Source: Tannerella sp. | GTDB taxonomy: Bacteria > Bacteroidota > Bacteroidia > Bacteroidales > Tannerellaceae | Reading direction: 5' to 3' | NCBI GenBank assembly: GCA_031277235.1 | Contig: JAITMT010000040.1 | Coordinates: 1-5,435, forward strand | Length of the DNA: 5,435 bases | Shown here: positions 5,152-5,435 of the stretch, one piece after another | Numbering within the stretch: position 1 is the stretch's first letter | Layout: each line of letters opens with the position of its first letter | Position numbers and translations under genes: made by a program | The notes under the pieces: generated by a model | The model's database searches: none | What the model was told of the DNA's origin: nothing | What the model saw: only the letters and a program-made list of their open reading frames with translations

Positions 5152-5201
5152 TTTATATTGCACTATTTTAGGTGTTTATACGGAGATTCAATATGATAAG
5201 C

Positions 5202-5231
5202 AAAAATCGCCGTAAACTTTCATTTACAACG
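5202..5231 (-). terminator. terminator of the second DUF3836-like gene
   Basis: On the minus strand, GCGTTGTAAA-type and TTTACGGCG arms form a stem of about 9 bp with two G-U pairs and a 6-nt loop, followed by five U. It is the diverged counterpart of the terminator at 1328-1360, showing that the duplication extends past the coding region. Confidence 0.65.
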
Positions 5232-5256
5232 CCTTGAAGTAACAACCTTTCAGCCT

Positions 5257-5435
5257 TTACATTCCAACTTCAGCAATAAAATAGTCATTCTGGAAATCGG
5301 GGAAGAGCGCGGGAGTGTCCGTCGGATAATGCGTTATCAACTTCCATTCGTCCGAAGCCGATTTGCGTTCGTAGCCCGCGTAGGACGTGTAACGACCGTC
5401 GGAGACGTCGTACACCGCTTTTTCCGATACTTCGT
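5257..5435 (-). CDS. second DUF3836-like protein, 3' end only (runs off the window)
   Basis: The last 58 residues of a paralogue of the protein at 1384-1920, in the same orientation and cut by the window edge. It matches residues 121-178 of the first copy at 53 of 58 positions. The changes are G to D and A to S in the VYGVADGR segment, P to A, A to T, and the final K to M. The DNA differs at about 11 of 179 positions by eye, without gaps. The frame is intact to its TAA at 5257-5259, so this copy is not visibly broken. The start, signal peptide and promoter lie beyond the window. Function is unknown, as for the first copy. Confidence 0.8.
   Translation of the reverse strand, partial: EVSEKAVYDVSDGRYTSYAGYERKSASDEWKLITHYPTDTPALFPDFQNDYFIAEVGM

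Larger units (their letters stand above)
4976..5256. other. 281-nt gap after the regulator gene
   Basis: The first 57 nt are AT-rich, with no convincing terminator for the regulator. A composite hairpin element (5033-5151) follows and may serve that purpose. The remainder holds the terminator of the converging partial gene. No open frame here is believable. Confidence 0.6.

Overview
The window looks like accessory chromosomal DNA from a member of the Bacteroidota, probably Bacteroidales. The main evidence is a set of Bacteroidota-type promoters: TAnnTTTG -7 boxes, two of them with a TTG about 20 nt upstream. There are no Shine-Dalgarno sequences, intergenic DNA is AT-rich, and the protein families fit (a secreted DUF3836-like protein, a RprX/RprY-like two-component pair, an IS1634-type transposase remnant). 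This is inferred from sequence character only; no search was run.

Layout. 1-119: AT-rich, nothing recognised. About 120-343: remnant of a DDE transposase with a frameshift and probably an internal deletion. 419-1246 (+): exported TPR-repeat protein with its own TAnnTTTG box. 1328-1360: rho-independent terminator that works on the minus strand, ending the 1384-1920 (-) gene for a small secreted DUF3836-like protein. 1921-2229: divergent regulatory region with a promoter for each flanking gene, a tandem 9-mer and a 15-bp inverted repeat. 2230-3579 (+): sensor histidine kinase with two membrane segments. 3580-4276: a 697-nt gap that I read as non-coding, packed with short GC-capped hairpins arranged in composite elements, then a 14-bp tandem repeat and a well-formed promoter. 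4277-4975 (+): OmpR/PhoB-type response regulator. 4976-5256: another composite hairpin element, then a terminator. 5257-5435 (-): the 3' end of a second copy of the DUF3836-like gene, about 94% identical over the 179 nt visible.

How the parts fit. The kinase and regulator are almost certainly partners, both on the + strand and in kinase-then-regulator order, but they are separated by the hairpin array and each has its own promoter. The direct repeats next to both promoters are candidate regulator-binding sites. The divergent DUF3836-like gene shares the kinase's upstream region and is a plausible target. Its paralogue lies on the other side of the pair in the same orientation, so the two copies are direct repeats flanking the signalling genes.

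The most unusual feature is the hairpin family. Three composite elements share one architecture: a hairpin, an arm, a spacer of 18-20 nt, a central hairpin, a second spacer of 18-20 nt, the inverted arm and, in two copies, a third hairpin. The stem sequences differ between copies but stay base-paired. This resembles REP/BIME-type elements, but I cannot match it to a named family.
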